DNA of 64,000 bases, taken from Kitasatospora sp. NBC_01266 (GTDB lineage: Bacteria; Actinomycetota; Actinomycetes; Streptomycetales; Streptomycetaceae). The stretch lies in assembly GCF_036242395.1 (NCBI RefSeq), contig NZ_CP108458.1, forward strand, positions 558,001-622,000, read 5' to 3'. Numbering within the stretch: position 1 is the stretch's first letter; each line of letters starts with the position of its first letter. Positions 26,186-34,512 of this stretch are shown here, piece after piece. The notes beneath the pieces were generated by a model, which ran no database searches, was not told the DNA's origin, and saw nothing but the letters and a program-made list of their open reading frames with translations. Made by a program: the position numbers and the translations under genes.

Positions 26186-27142
26186 TCAGGCCGCGGCGGG
26201 CTCCGCGCCGAGGAGCGCGTCGATCTCGGCCAGCTCCTCAGAGGTCGGCACCCACTGCCCGGCGGCGGCGTTGGCGCGCACCTGCTCGGCGGTGCTCGCC
26301 CCGGCGATGACCGAGCCGCAGCCGGGCCGGGCGGCGAGCGCGCCCACGCCGATCTCGAGGACGCTCCGCCCGTGCGCCTCGCCCCAGGCGGCGAGGCGTT
26401 CGACCGTGTCGAGGCCGGCCTCGGTCACCCGCTCGGGCCGCGACGCCAGGCGCGAGCCCGCGGGCACGCCCGTGGCACGGCGCACCTTCCCGGTCAGCAG
26501 GCCGTTGGCGAGCGGGAAGTACGGCAGCACACCGAGGCCGTAGTGCAGCGCCGCGGGCACCACCTCCCGCTCCGCGCCGCGTTCGAGCAGCGACCATTCG
26601 TTCTGGGCCGAGACGAACGGGACGGCCCCGATCTCCCGGGCGACGTGCGCGGCCTCGGCGATCTGCCAGCCGGCGAAGTTGGAGTGCCCGATGTAGCGCA
26701 CCTTGCCTTCGCGCACCAGCTCGCTGAGCGCGGCGAGCGTCTCGGCGATCGGTGTGCGCGGGTCAGGGGTGTGCAGCTGGTAGAGGTCGATGTGGTCGGT
26801 CTGCAGGCGTCGCAGCGACGCCTCGACCGCGCGCCGGATGTAGGCCCGGCCGCCCTTCGCCCCGGCCGCGGCCCCGTACCCCAGGTCCGCCCCCTGATGG
26901 CCGAACTTGGTGGCCAGCACGACCTCGTCCCGCCGCCCCTTCAGCGCCTGGCCGAGCAGTGTCTCGGAGCCGCCCAGGCCGCCGTACATGTCGGCGGTGT
27001 CGAAGAGCGTCACCCCGGCGTCGAGTGCCGCGTCGACCACCGCGAGCGTCTGCGCCGCATCGAGACGTCCGCCGAAGTTGTTGCAGCCGAGTCCGACCAC
27101 GGAGACGAGGAGTCCGCTGTTGCCCAGCGTTCGATAGTCCAT
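26186..27142 (-). CDS. Aldo/keto reductase
   Basis: A 318-residue NADPH-dependent aldo/keto reductase. Catalytic residues: Asp in LFDTADMYG, Tyr four residues on, Lys in VVLATKFGH and His in YQLHTPDP. The NADPH-binding C-terminal part has VLPYFPLANGLLTGK and SVIAGASTAEQVRAN. It is the YajO/IolS-like group of soluble barrel enzymes reducing aldehydes or ketones. Monocistronic, divergent to nothing, and ended by the terminator at 26135. Confidence 0.93.
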   Translation of the reverse strand: MDYRTLGNSGLLVSVVGLGCNNFGGRLDAAQTLAVVDAALDAGVTLFDTADMYGGLGGSETLLGQALKGRRDEVVLATKFGHQGADLGYGAAAGAKGGRAYIRRAVEASLRRLQTDHIDLYQLHTPDPRTPIAETLAALSELVREGKVRYIGHSNFAGWQIAEAAHVAREIGAVPFVSAQNEWSLLERGAEREVVPAALHYGLGVLPYFPLANGLLTGKVRRATGVPAGSRLASRPERVTEAGLDTVERLAAWGEAHGRSVLEIGVGALAARPGCGSVIAGASTAEQVRANAAAGQWVPTSEELAEIDALLGAEPAAA

Positions 27143-27217
27143 GGGGCCACTCTAGGCACCTGTCCGGACCTCCGGTGTTGTCAGCGGCGGATGCCGTGAT
27201 CTGCCGGGATCACGGCG

Positions 27218-27919
27218 TCACGCGGGCGGTCGCTGGTCCGCGATCGCGTCAAGGCCGCCCAGGAGCAGGTCGAGGCCGGTGGTGAACTGGTCGCGGTCGT
27301 CGTGGTCGCGCAGGTCCTTGGTGGTGCGCGTGAGGAAGGGGTAGTCGGCGGGGTCGAGTTCTTCCCAGCGCTGGGCGGTCCGGGCGAGGAAGGCGTCGCG
27401 GCTGGTGGTCGCGCCGACGGTGAGGCCCGGGGCGATGATCTCGGCGCTGACGCCGGTGATGTAGTAGGAGATCGCGGTGGTGACCGCGAAGTGCCGTTCG
27501 GCGGGCAGTCCGGTCCGGGCGACCAGGGTGCCGATGCGGTCGAACAGGCGCAGTGCGTTCTCCAGCGTGGCCGGCGCGGTGACGTGGGACGCTGCCCACG
27601 GATGCCGGTCGAGGGCGTCGAAGACGGCGATGGCGAGCGCGCGCAGCCCGGCGCCGGCGTCTGCCACGAGACGCTGGTCCGCGGCGAAGGCGTGGCCGAG
27701 TACCTGATCGGCGGCCAGGGCGACGAGCTCGTCCTTGTTCGTCACGTGCCAGTACAGCGCGCCGGGTCCGGTGTTCAGCTCCTTGGCCAGCAGCCGGAAG
27801 GTGAGTCCCCGCTCGCCGAGCTCGTCCAGCAGCGTGACGGCCGCGCCGACGATGATCTCGCGCGAAAGGGCGTCGGCCCGCCCTTCCCCATCGGGTGCTC
27901 GTCCTCGTGTCCGTGGCAT
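27218..27919 (-). CDS. TetR-family regulator, TetR(C)-like
   Basis: A 233-residue repressor. The HTH is in SREIIVGAAVTLLDELGERGLTFRLLAKELNTGPGALYWHVTNKDELVALAADQVL (residues ~19-75), closer to TetR itself (with GALYWHV) than to most family members. The C-terminal ligand domain has FAVTTAISYYITGVSAEI. The start MPRTRG at 27919 is 111 bases from the divergent monooxygenase gene. A large palindrome between them is the likely operator. The pair TetR-like/TetX-like suggests sensing of a planar aromatic compound. Confidence 0.9.
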   Translation of the reverse strand: MPRTRGRAPDGEGRADALSREIIVGAAVTLLDELGERGLTFRLLAKELNTGPGALYWHVTNKDELVALAADQVLGHAFAADQRLVADAGAGLRALAIAVFDALDRHPWAASHVTAPATLENALRLFDRIGTLVARTGLPAERHFAVTTAISYYITGVSAEIIAPGLTVGATTSRDAFLARTAQRWEELDPADYPFLTRTTKDLRDHDDRDQFTTGLDLLLGGLDAIADQRPPA

Positions 27920-27928
27920 GACCTCATT

Positions 27929-27977
27929 TTGACACACCTGGACCGGCGTTCCATACTCGTTATGGAACATCGGTCCA
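27929..27977. promoter_or_regulatory. TetR operator and monooxygenase promoter
   Basis: A concentric palindrome: TGGACCG (27939-27945) with CGGTCCA (27971-27977), and GTTCCATA (27948-27955) with TATGGAAC (27961-27968) around CTCGT. On the plus strand TTGACA (27929-27934) and CATACT (27952-27957), 17 bases apart, form a promoter for the monooxygenase gene, and the -10 is inside the palindrome. Repression by the adjacent TetR protein follows naturally. Confidence 0.75.
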
Positions 27978-28030
27978 TATAGGTTCGGGCAGCTGCCCGG
28001 CGCTCCGCCCGCACGGGAACGAGGAAATCC

Positions 28031-29194
28031 ATGAGCACCAGCCACCACCCGATCGCCATCGTCGGCGCCGGCCTCGGCGGCCTGACCCTGGCCCGGGTCC
28101 TGCACGTCCACGGCATCCCGGCAACGGTCTACGAGGCCGACCCCTCGGCCGAGTCCCGCACGCAGGGCGGCCAGCTCGACATCCACCAGGACGACGGGCA
28201 GCGCGCGCTCGCCGACGCCGGCCTCACCGACGAGTTCCGCGCGATCATCCACGAAGGCGCCGAGGCGCTGCGGGTGCTCGACCAGCACGGCCGGCTGCTG
28301 CACGACGAACCCGACGACGGCACGGCGAGGCGTCCCGAAGTACTCCGCGGAGACCTGCGTCGGATCCTGCTCGACTCGCTGCCCGACCACACGGTCCAGT
28401 GGGGGCGCAAGGTCACCGGCGTCCAGCCCCTCGGCGGCGGCCGGCACGAGCTGACCTTCGCCGACGGCGCGACCGTGACCAGCAGCCTGCTCGTCGGTGC
28501 CGACGGCGCCTGGTCGAGGATCCGCCCGCTGCTCTCCGACGCCGAGCCCGCGTACGTCGGCACGACGTTCATCGAGACCTACCTCTACGACGCCGACGAG
28601 CGGCACGCCGCGACGGCCGAGGCGGTCGGGGTCGGCGCGATGTACGCGCTGACCCCGGGCAAGGGGATCGTCGCGCACCGCGAGGCGGGGAACATCCTGC
28701 ACACGTACGTCGAGCTGAACCGCCCCGCCGAGTGGATCGCCGACATCGACTTCACCGACGCCGCCGCCGCGACCGCCCGGGTCGCGGCCGAGTTCGACGG
28801 CTGGGCACCGGAACTCACCGCGCTGATCACCGACGGCGAGGCCACTCCGGTCGCGCGCATGATCCACACGCTCCCGGACGGACACCGCTGGGACCGCGTG
28901 CCCGGGGTGACGCTCCTCGGCGACGCCGCCCACCTGATGCCGCCGTCCGGCGACGGCGCGAACCTGGCGATGTTCGACGGCGCCGAACTCGCCAAGGCGA
29001 TCGCCGCACACCCCGACGACCTCGAAGCGGCACTCACCGCCTACGAAGAGGCGCTGTTCCCCCGCAGCGGGGCCTTCTACGCCGACGCCCACGAAGTGCT
29101 GGACCTCTGCCTCGGCGACCGCGCACCGTTCGGACTCATCGCCCTCTTCAACGGTGACCCCCAGAACCGGGACGGGGCACCGGGGCAGTCCTGA
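28031..29194 (+). CDS. TetX-like FAD-dependent monooxygenase
   Basis: A 387-residue flavin monooxygenase. IAIVGAGLGGLTLARVLHVHG with YEAD (FAD ADP-binding), RGDLRRILLDSL, LVGADGAWSRIRPLLSD (DG motif) and VTLLGDAAHLMPPSGDGANLAMFDGAEL (GD motif). The segment SRTQGGQLDIHQDDGQRAL is characteristic of TetX-like proteins. In this family the enzyme hydroxylates an aromatic compound using NAD(P)H. TetX itself inactivates tetracyclines, but most relatives have other substrates. Under control of the divergent TetR. Confidence 0.9.
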   Translation: MSTSHHPIAIVGAGLGGLTLARVLHVHGIPATVYEADPSAESRTQGGQLDIHQDDGQRALADAGLTDEFRAIIHEGAEALRVLDQHGRLLHDEPDDGTARRPEVLRGDLRRILLDSLPDHTVQWGRKVTGVQPLGGGRHELTFADGATVTSSLLVGADGAWSRIRPLLSDAEPAYVGTTFIETYLYDADERHAATAEAVGVGAMYALTPGKGIVAHREAGNILHTYVELNRPAEWIADIDFTDAAAATARVAAEFDGWAPELTALITDGEATPVARMIHTLPDGHRWDRVPGVTLLGDAAHLMPPSGDGANLAMFDGAELAKAIAAHPDDLEAALTAYEEALFPRSGAFYADAHEVLDLCLGDRAPFGLIALFNGDPQNRDGAPGQS

Positions 29195-29283
29195 GTCACA
29201 CCGCCGACGGACCCCTGTGCGACGGACTCCTGTGTGACGGGGCGTCTGCCCTGGACCAGCGCCGCGGGTGGCAAGCTGGGGGC

Positions 29284-30030
29284 ATGTGCGGCCGCTTCGT
29301 CTCCACCACCGGTCCCCAGGACCTCGTCTCCCTGTTCGGCGTGACCCGCTGGGACCCGGCGGAGACCCTCGCCCCCAGCTGGAACACCGCGCCCACCGAC
29401 CCGGTGTGGGCCGTCCTGGAGCACCTGGACCGCGACACCGGCGAGATCGCCCGCCAACTGCGGCCGCTGCGCTGGGGCCTGGTGCCGTCCTGGGCGAAGG
29501 ACCCCGGCATCGGCGCACGGATGATCAACGCCCGCTCCGAGACCGTCCACGAGAAGCCCGCCTTCCGCAAGGCCTTCACCACACGGCGGTGCCTGCTGCC
29601 CGCCGACGGCTACTACGAATGGACCGCCATCCCCGCCACCGACGGCAGGAAGGCCTACAAGCAGCCCTACTACCTGGCCCCGGCGTCCGGCGAGCTGATG
29701 GCGATGGCCGGCCTGTACGAGTTCTGGCGCGACCCCACCCGCCCTGACGACGACCCGAACGCCTGGCTCACCACCACCACGATCATCACCACCCAAGCCC
29801 GCGACGACGCCGGACGCGTCCACGACCGCATGCCCCTGACCATCAACCAGGACGACTTCGACGCCTGGCTGGACCCCGACCACACCGACCACACCCGGCT
29901 ACACGCCCTGCTGCACACCCCCGCCGACGGCCACCTCGCCGTCCGACCCGTCCCCACCGCCGTCAACAGCGTCCGCAACAACGGAGCCCACCTCCTGGAC
30001 GAGGCACCCGACGCTCCCCCGCTGACCTGA
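29284..30030 (+). CDS. SRAP/HMCES-like abasic-site DNA-protein crosslinking protein
   Basis: A 248-residue SOS-response-associated peptidase (SRAP, YedK/HMCES). The catalytic Cys2 follows the initiator Met (MCGRFVS), so it is at the mature N-terminus. Other conserved residues are Asn82 in MINARSE, Glu112 in DGYYEW and His180 in VHDRMP. Family members crosslink through Cys2 to abasic sites in single-stranded DNA and protect them. Monocistronic. Confidence 0.95.
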   Translation: MCGRFVSTTGPQDLVSLFGVTRWDPAETLAPSWNTAPTDPVWAVLEHLDRDTGEIARQLRPLRWGLVPSWAKDPGIGARMINARSETVHEKPAFRKAFTTRRCLLPADGYYEWTAIPATDGRKAYKQPYYLAPASGELMAMAGLYEFWRDPTRPDDDPNAWLTTTTIITTQARDDAGRVHDRMPLTINQDDFDAWLDPDHTDHTRLHALLHTPADGHLAVRPVPTAVNSVRNNGAHLLDEAPDAPPLT

Positions 30031-30060
30031 CGAAGCGCCGACCGGCCTGCCGCCCTGAAA

Positions 30061-30348
30061 TCACAGGCGAACGGCCATCTCCACGGTCACCTCGTCCCCT
30101 GCCGAGAGCCCCTGCGGCGTGCGCACAGCGCTCTTGACCGGCAGCAGGTAACCGCCGTCCTTCGGGAAGAGCGAGGTCGCAAAGGCGATCCCACCGATCC
30201 GGGCCTCAACGGGAATGACACCCCACCCGTACGAAGCCACCGACGCCACCTCGCGGATGTCGGCGCACTGCTCTGCCGGCACGGCCACGAAGTAGTACGG
30301 GGAAGGCCCGCGCCATTCGATCACTCGACCAGCGAAAACGATGTCCAT
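30061..30348 (-). CDS. DUF1905 family protein
   Basis: A 95-residue small beta protein starting at ATG 30348 (MDIVFAGRVIEWRGPSPYYFVAVP). The pattern GWGVIPVEARIGG...TSLFPKDGGYLLPVKSAVR is that of DUF1905. The function is unknown. It is convergent with the SRAP gene with 30 bases between stops. A longer frame upstream is open to GTG 30423, but the family domain begins at the chosen Met. Confidence 0.85.
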   Translation of the reverse strand: MDIVFAGRVIEWRGPSPYYFVAVPAEQCADIREVASVASYGWGVIPVEARIGGIAFATSLFPKDGGYLLPVKSAVRTPQGLSAGDEVTVEMAVRL

Positions 30349-30444
30349 GGCGCCGGTCCGTTCCTCGAGGAGAGCCAAATTCCGCTCAGCGTACAGGCGC
30401 TGTCGCTTCGCGGCGCCTGGCACGGTGCCGCAGGTGGTGGAAGC

Positions 30445-31476
30445 TCAACTCCCGTCCAGTGAACCGGCGGCCGCCTGGGCCACCGACTGCACCAGGGAGA
30501 TCCCGCCGGACTCGCTCGAATTGCCGTCCGAGACCACCGCGATCAGCAGCTGGTGCCCGTCCCGCTCGACCGTCCCGATGCTGTTGATCACCCACAGGCC
30601 GGTCGCCGACCGCGGCAGCCAGCCGTCCTTCACCGCGTAGTCGCTGCCGCTCGCCGCCGCGCTCACACCCCAGCGCTGGTCGCTCTCCACCTGGCCGAGC
30701 AGCCCCTGGAGGTAGCCGCGCGAGGCGGCCGAGAGCAGTGAGTCGCTGGTGAAGACCTGGCGCAGCAGCAGCACCTGGTCGGCGGCGGTGGTCGAGGTGA
30801 GGCCCCAGTTGCCGTCCGTGCCGCCCGAGGTGGAGGTCAGCCCGAACCGCGTGTTCGCGGCGTTCAGGCCGCTCTCCTGGCCGATCTCGTTCCACAGGGC
30901 GGTCGCGGAGTCGTTGTCGCTGTTCTCGATCATCGCGGTGGCGAGGCTCTGCTGTGCCGCGGTCAGCGTGGTGCCCTGGTCCTGGGCCTGGAGGAGCAGC
31001 GTGGACAGGATGTCGACCTTGACGATGCTGGCGGTGGCGAAGCCGTGCCCGGGCGCGCCGTAGGTGAGTGACTGCCCCGTCTCCAGGTCGGTGACCGAGA
31101 CCGAGACCGCGCCGTTGGCCTGGGCGGCGGCGCCGAGCAGCGCGGCGTCGGCGGCCGGGGCGGCGGGGGTGGGTGGGGCGGAGGCGGCCGGGGTGGGGGC
31201 GGTGGTCGGTCTGGGGGCGGTGGTCGGGCTGGGGGCGGTGGTCGGGCTGGCCGAAGCGCTCGCCGAGGGCTTCGGCGAAGGCTCGGCGGAAGGCTTCGCG
31301 GACGCGGACGGGTTCGCGGAGGCGGAGGAGGAGGCCGAGTCGGCCACGGCGGACATTCTCGCGTGACCCTCGGCGGCGCTGGAATGTCCTTGCAGCAGCA
31401 CGGTGATGATCCCTGCGGCTGCGAGGGTGCTGACACCTGTCAGCACCCTGGTCAGGGAGACGCTTCGCATCGACAT
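30445..31476 (-). CDS. Secreted class A beta-lactamase-like serine hydrolase
   Basis: A 343-residue exported protein. Signal/anchor segment ~8-30, then a low-complexity Ser/Ala/Pro/Thr linker (~42-110) and a penicillin-binding fold: nucleophile Ser150 in ASIVK (SxxK), SDN at 186-188 and the KDG triad near VKDGW. The deacylating Glu loop (ExxLN) of real class A beta-lactamases is not seen, so it may be a peptidoglycan hydrolase or penicillin-binding protein rather than a resistance enzyme. Start ATG 31476 is divergent from the methyltransferase at 31703. Confidence 0.85.
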   Translation of the reverse strand: MSMRSVSLTRVLTGVSTLAAAGIITVLLQGHSSAAEGHARMSAVADSASSSASANPSASAKPSAEPSPKPSASASASPTTAPSPTTAPRPTTAPTPAASAPPTPAAPAADAALLGAAAQANGAVSVSVTDLETGQSLTYGAPGHGFATASIVKVDILSTLLLQAQDQGTTLTAAQQSLATAMIENSDNDSATALWNEIGQESGLNAANTRFGLTSTSGGTDGNWGLTSTTAADQVLLLRQVFTSDSLLSAASRGYLQGLLGQVESDQRWGVSAAASGSDYAVKDGWLPRSATGLWVINSIGTVERDGHQLLIAVVSDGNSSESGGISLVQSVAQAAAGSLDGS

Positions 31477-31702
31477 ACTGGATGACGCTAGAGAGCGCCG
31501 CTTTGAGCAGTCTGAAGACAGAATGGGCGTTTCCTATCAGGCGCCGGAGTGGTGGATCAACTCCCCTGGTACGGATGGGAGTCCGGAGCTGTCGCGCTGC
31601 CACGGGCCGATCTTCAGGCCGAGCGGATCAGGTCTGGTCCCACTGCCCGGCGATCGAAATGGGCGTGCACCCCGGCGGCCCTCTCTGTCATGATCACCAA
31701 CC

Positions 31703-32476
31703 ATGACCGCAGCACGAGCAACCGCTCTCTTCGACCAAGTGGCCCCGATGTACGACGAGGTACTGCCGTTCTTCGCCGGGTTCGCCCAGCAGCACATACA
31801 GTGGCTGGCTCCTGCCCCCGGCACCCGTGTCCTGGACCTGGGCGCCGGGCGTGGTGCCCTGACCGCCGCCGCGCTCGAGCGCGGCTGCCGGGTGACGGCG
31901 GTGGACTGCGCCCCTGGCATGGTCACGCGGATCATGGAGCAGTACCCGCAGGTCCACGAGGCGCGGGTGATGGACGCGCACGAGTTGGACTTCCCGGACG
32001 CCTCCTTCGACCTGGTCTGCGCGGGCTTCGTCGTGCATCTGCTCGACGACCCGGCGGCGGCGGCCCGGGAGATCCGCCGGGTCCTCGCCCCGGGCGGGGT
32101 GTTCTCCTTCTCCGTCCCGGGCGGCGTCGAGGACGCGCCTGAGTGGGAGTTCTACAGCGCCCTCTACCGCGAGTTCCAGCCGCTGGTCCCCGCCGGCGAG
32201 GGACGGCTCAGCCGCCCCCTGGACGAGGAGCAGTTCCTGACGGCGGCAGGGTTCACCGATGTCAGCGAGACCGACATCGAGCAGCGTCTTCCTGTTCCCG
32301 ACGCCGACACGTTCTGGAACTGGGCGCTCTCGCACGGCTCCCGCGCCTTCATCGACGCCCTCCCGGCAGCGGCCCGAACCGAGTTCGAAGCCCGGCTGCG
32401 AGCGGAACTGTCCGCCATGGACCCGATCGTCTTCGCCTCCGGCGCCAACCTGTGGCGTGGCACCTCACCAGCCTGA
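31703..32476 (+). CDS. Class I SAM-dependent methyltransferase
   Basis: A 257-residue methyltransferase of the UbiE/Methyltransf_11 type. Motif I is VLDLGAGRGALTAAAL, motif II VDCAPGM, with FPDASFDLVCAGFVVHLLDD and FRRVLAPGGVFSFSVPG-like motif III. Substrate unknown. ATG 31703 is preceded by CATGAT (31689-31694) as a possible -10 only 8 bases away, so the mRNA could be nearly leaderless. Its 3' end converges on the hydrolase at 32537. Confidence 0.9.
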   Translation: MTAARATALFDQVAPMYDEVLPFFAGFAQQHIQWLAPAPGTRVLDLGAGRGALTAAALERGCRVTAVDCAPGMVTRIMEQYPQVHEARVMDAHELDFPDASFDLVCAGFVVHLLDDPAAAAREIRRVLAPGGVFSFSVPGGVEDAPEWEFYSALYREFQPLVPAGEGRLSRPLDEEQFLTAAGFTDVSETDIEQRLPVPDADTFWNWALSHGSRAFIDALPAAARTEFEARLRAELSAMDPIVFASGANLWRGTSPA

Positions 32477-32536
32477 AACTGGTCGAGTTCCGGAAAGCGG
32501 GGCTTCTCCGTCAGCGCCGTCCTCAGCCGACCGGGG

Positions 32537-33286
32537 TCACCGTTCGGCGAGGAACTCGGCCATGGCCGCAGCCAGCTCAGGCGCGGTGAACGCACTCTCG
32601 TGACCGCCCGGCACGCGTACGAACCGGGCGTCACGCAGGAGCGCGGCCAACTCGTCGGCGTCGGAGCGCTCATCCCGATCGCCGATCGCGACGAGTGCCG
32701 GGACGGTGATCTGCCGCAGGTCATCCACGGGAGTCGGGACGAGCGAGTCCAACACGAGCAGCAGCGCCCGGGGGTCGACGCCGAGCTTCGAGATCCACTG
32801 CGCGATGAGCGCATCGCGCGAGCCGGGCTCGATCGCGCCCCCGCCGACGAGCGCGGCGAGCACACGGCGGCTCGCCTCGCCCTGCGGACCGCTCACCCTC
32901 GCCAGGCCCTGCCCGGCCACGATCACGCGGCCCGGCTTGGCGCCCCGCACCAGCATGCGCAGCGTGATCCGCGCGCCGAGCGAGTAGCCGCCGAGGTCGT
33001 ACTCCCCGTCGCCGAGACCGAGATGCTCGACGAGGGCGAGCCCGTCATCGGCCAGTACGTCGGCGGGATAGGCGGCCGGGTCGTGCGGCTTCGCACTGTC
33101 CCCGTGGCCGCGGAAGTCCGGCAGAACGACGCGGCGCCCCTGCTCGACGAACATCCGGGCCCAGCCGTCGAGCCTGTGCGTACCCGCGCCCATGAAGCCG
33201 TGCAGCAGGATCAGTGGCCGGCCGGACCCGATCTCATGGAACGCCAGCTCCACACCATCGCGGCCGACGAATCGAAAAGCTTCCAT
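32537..33286 (-). CDS. Alpha/beta hydrolase
   Basis: A 249-residue alpha/beta hydrolase from ATG 33286 (MEAFRFVGRDGVELAFHEIG). Oxyanion region LLHGFMGAG, nucleophile Ser in GGYSLGAR, acid Asp in AIGDRDERS, His in VPGGHESAF. Typical of small esterases and epoxide-hydrolase-like enzymes. Substrate unknown. Single gene. Confidence 0.9.
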   Translation of the reverse strand: MEAFRFVGRDGVELAFHEIGSGRPLILLHGFMGAGTHRLDGWARMFVEQGRRVVLPDFRGHGDSAKPHDPAAYPADVLADDGLALVEHLGLGDGEYDLGGYSLGARITLRMLVRGAKPGRVIVAGQGLARVSGPQGEASRRVLAALVGGGAIEPGSRDALIAQWISKLGVDPRALLLVLDSLVPTPVDDLRQITVPALVAIGDRDERSDADELAALLRDARFVRVPGGHESAFTAPELAAAMAEFLAER

Positions 33287-33384
33287 ATCGCGGTCGATCC
33301 TAGGCCATCCCCCTTCGAGGGACGTGGGCCCGCAGGACCGGGGACAGGACGTCACCCGCCAACGGACCGGGTCCGCACCGTGTC

Positions 33385-33747
33385 CTACGCGGTGCCGGGA
33401 TCCTCGAGGAAGCGCAGCAGCACGGCGGCCTCCGTGCGGAGCCGCGCGGCTCGGTCGGCGTGCGCGGGCGCGGTCAACTGCGCTGCAACCTCCAGTCGCT
33501 CGGCGACCTCGGCGCGCACGACATCCACCACATCGCGCTCGCTCAGCTCACGCCGCACTGCTTCGGTGACGCCGACGCCGACCGGCGACTGCTCAAGGGC
33601 CAGGCCGCGGAGCCCGGCTTCGCCGACGGGCACCGCCTCGGCGTTGTCCAGTGCGGCCAGCGTCGCGCGCAGGGCGCTCACCGCGGCCTTGTCACGGGCG
33701 CGCATCGCTTCCGGCAGTGCTTGACGCATACGAAGACGTAGAGACAT
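33385..33747 (-). CDS. GatB/YqeY-like domain protein
   Basis: A 120-residue all-helical protein (MSLRLRMRQALPEAMRARDKAAVSALRATLAALDNAEAV), matching the YqeY/GatB-tail family. The C-terminal GatB/Yqey domain of amidotransferases binds tRNA, and stand-alone YqeY proteins may act similarly, but the role is not known. Begins at ATG 33747. Confidence 0.8.
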   Translation of the reverse strand: MSLRLRMRQALPEAMRARDKAAVSALRATLAALDNAEAVPVGEAGLRGLALEQSPVGVGVTEAVRRELSERDVVDVVRAEVAERLEVAAQLTAPAHADRAARLRTEAAVLLRFLEDPGTA

Positions 33748-33858
33748 GCCGGTGACCCTATGGCGGCGCCCCCGAACCCACAACGCGATATACGTGCGGC
33801 ACCAGACTTCCCGTCCGGTGCGGCGCTGCACCCCCGACAGAATCGCGAAGGCGGGACG

Positions 33859-34512
33859 TCACAGCGCGAAGGAGCCCACCGGCCAGCGGTGCAGGCGGGC
33901 GGGCAGCCACCAGAGCAGGGCGCCGTCCGCGCGGATCAGCCGGGCTTCGGCCAGTTCGCCGCGCACCGGTGCGGGCACCGCGTCCGGTGGGGCGCCGTCC
34001 AGCAGGGCCTCGATCGCGGTGAGGAAGGCGGGCTCGTCGATGACGGTCAGCTCCAGCGCGCCGAAGCGGCGGTCGCGCACCTCCACGAAGCCGGGGCCGC
34101 GGCGGAAGACGCACAGGGTCGGCAGGTACTGCTGCGGCCAGCCGCGCCAGTGGGCCGGGTCCGCGCCCGCCACCCGCTGCGGGGGGAACAGGTGGAACAG
34201 CTCGCCGTCCGCCACGCAGCCGTCGGTGCAGCACGCTGTCCAGTCCACCGCCAGGCCCAGGGCGGTGAGTTCGCGGAGCAGCAGGAGTGCCGGTCCGCCG
34301 CCCCCGCACAGCTCGACCGGGTCGGGGAGGCGGACCAGTCGCGCCCCGGCGGCGACCAGCCGCTCGGCGTTCGCCAACGCCGGTCGGTGCGCGTCCAGTT
34401 CCAGCGGGCCCAGCCTCATACTGGGCATCGAACGGACCGCGGGATCGGCGTCCCGCCAGGCCTCGACGGTGCGCACCGCCCGCTCGCGTGTGTCAGCCGA
34501 TCGCGAGAGCAT
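33859..34512 (-). CDS. DUF5825 family protein of RiPP operon
   Basis: A 217-residue protein recognised as DUF5825, the usual neighbour of radical SAM C-methyltransferase RiPP genes in actinomycetes. It has a Gly-rich stretch VELCGGGGPALLLL, a WTACCTDGC Cys cluster and a C-terminal LLWWLPARLHRWPVGSF. There is no signal peptide. Its ATG overlaps the radical SAM gene's end by 20 bases, so they are translated together. Function unproven: perhaps a peptide-binding or scaffold partner of the rSAM enzyme. Last gene of the operon. Confidence 0.8.
   Translation of the reverse strand: MLSRSADTRERAVRTVEAWRDADPAVRSMPSMRLGPLELDAHRPALANAERLVAAGARLVRLPDPVELCGGGGPALLLLRELTALGLAVDWTACCTDGCVADGELFHLFPPQRVAGADPAHWRGWPQQYLPTLCVFRRGPGFVEVRDRRFGALELTVIDEPAFLTAIEALLDGAPPDAVPAPVRGELAEARLIRADGALLWWLPARLHRWPVGSFAL

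Noticed and set aside
25808..27199. Long plus-strand frame over the aldo/keto reductase
   Set aside because: It is antisense to a gene with complete catalytic residues and lacks any domain.
27920..29518. Upstream in-frame extension of the TetR gene (27218-27919) on the minus strand
   Set aside because: The extension is antisense to the TetX-like monooxygenase; the start MPRTRG is supported by the divergent operator.
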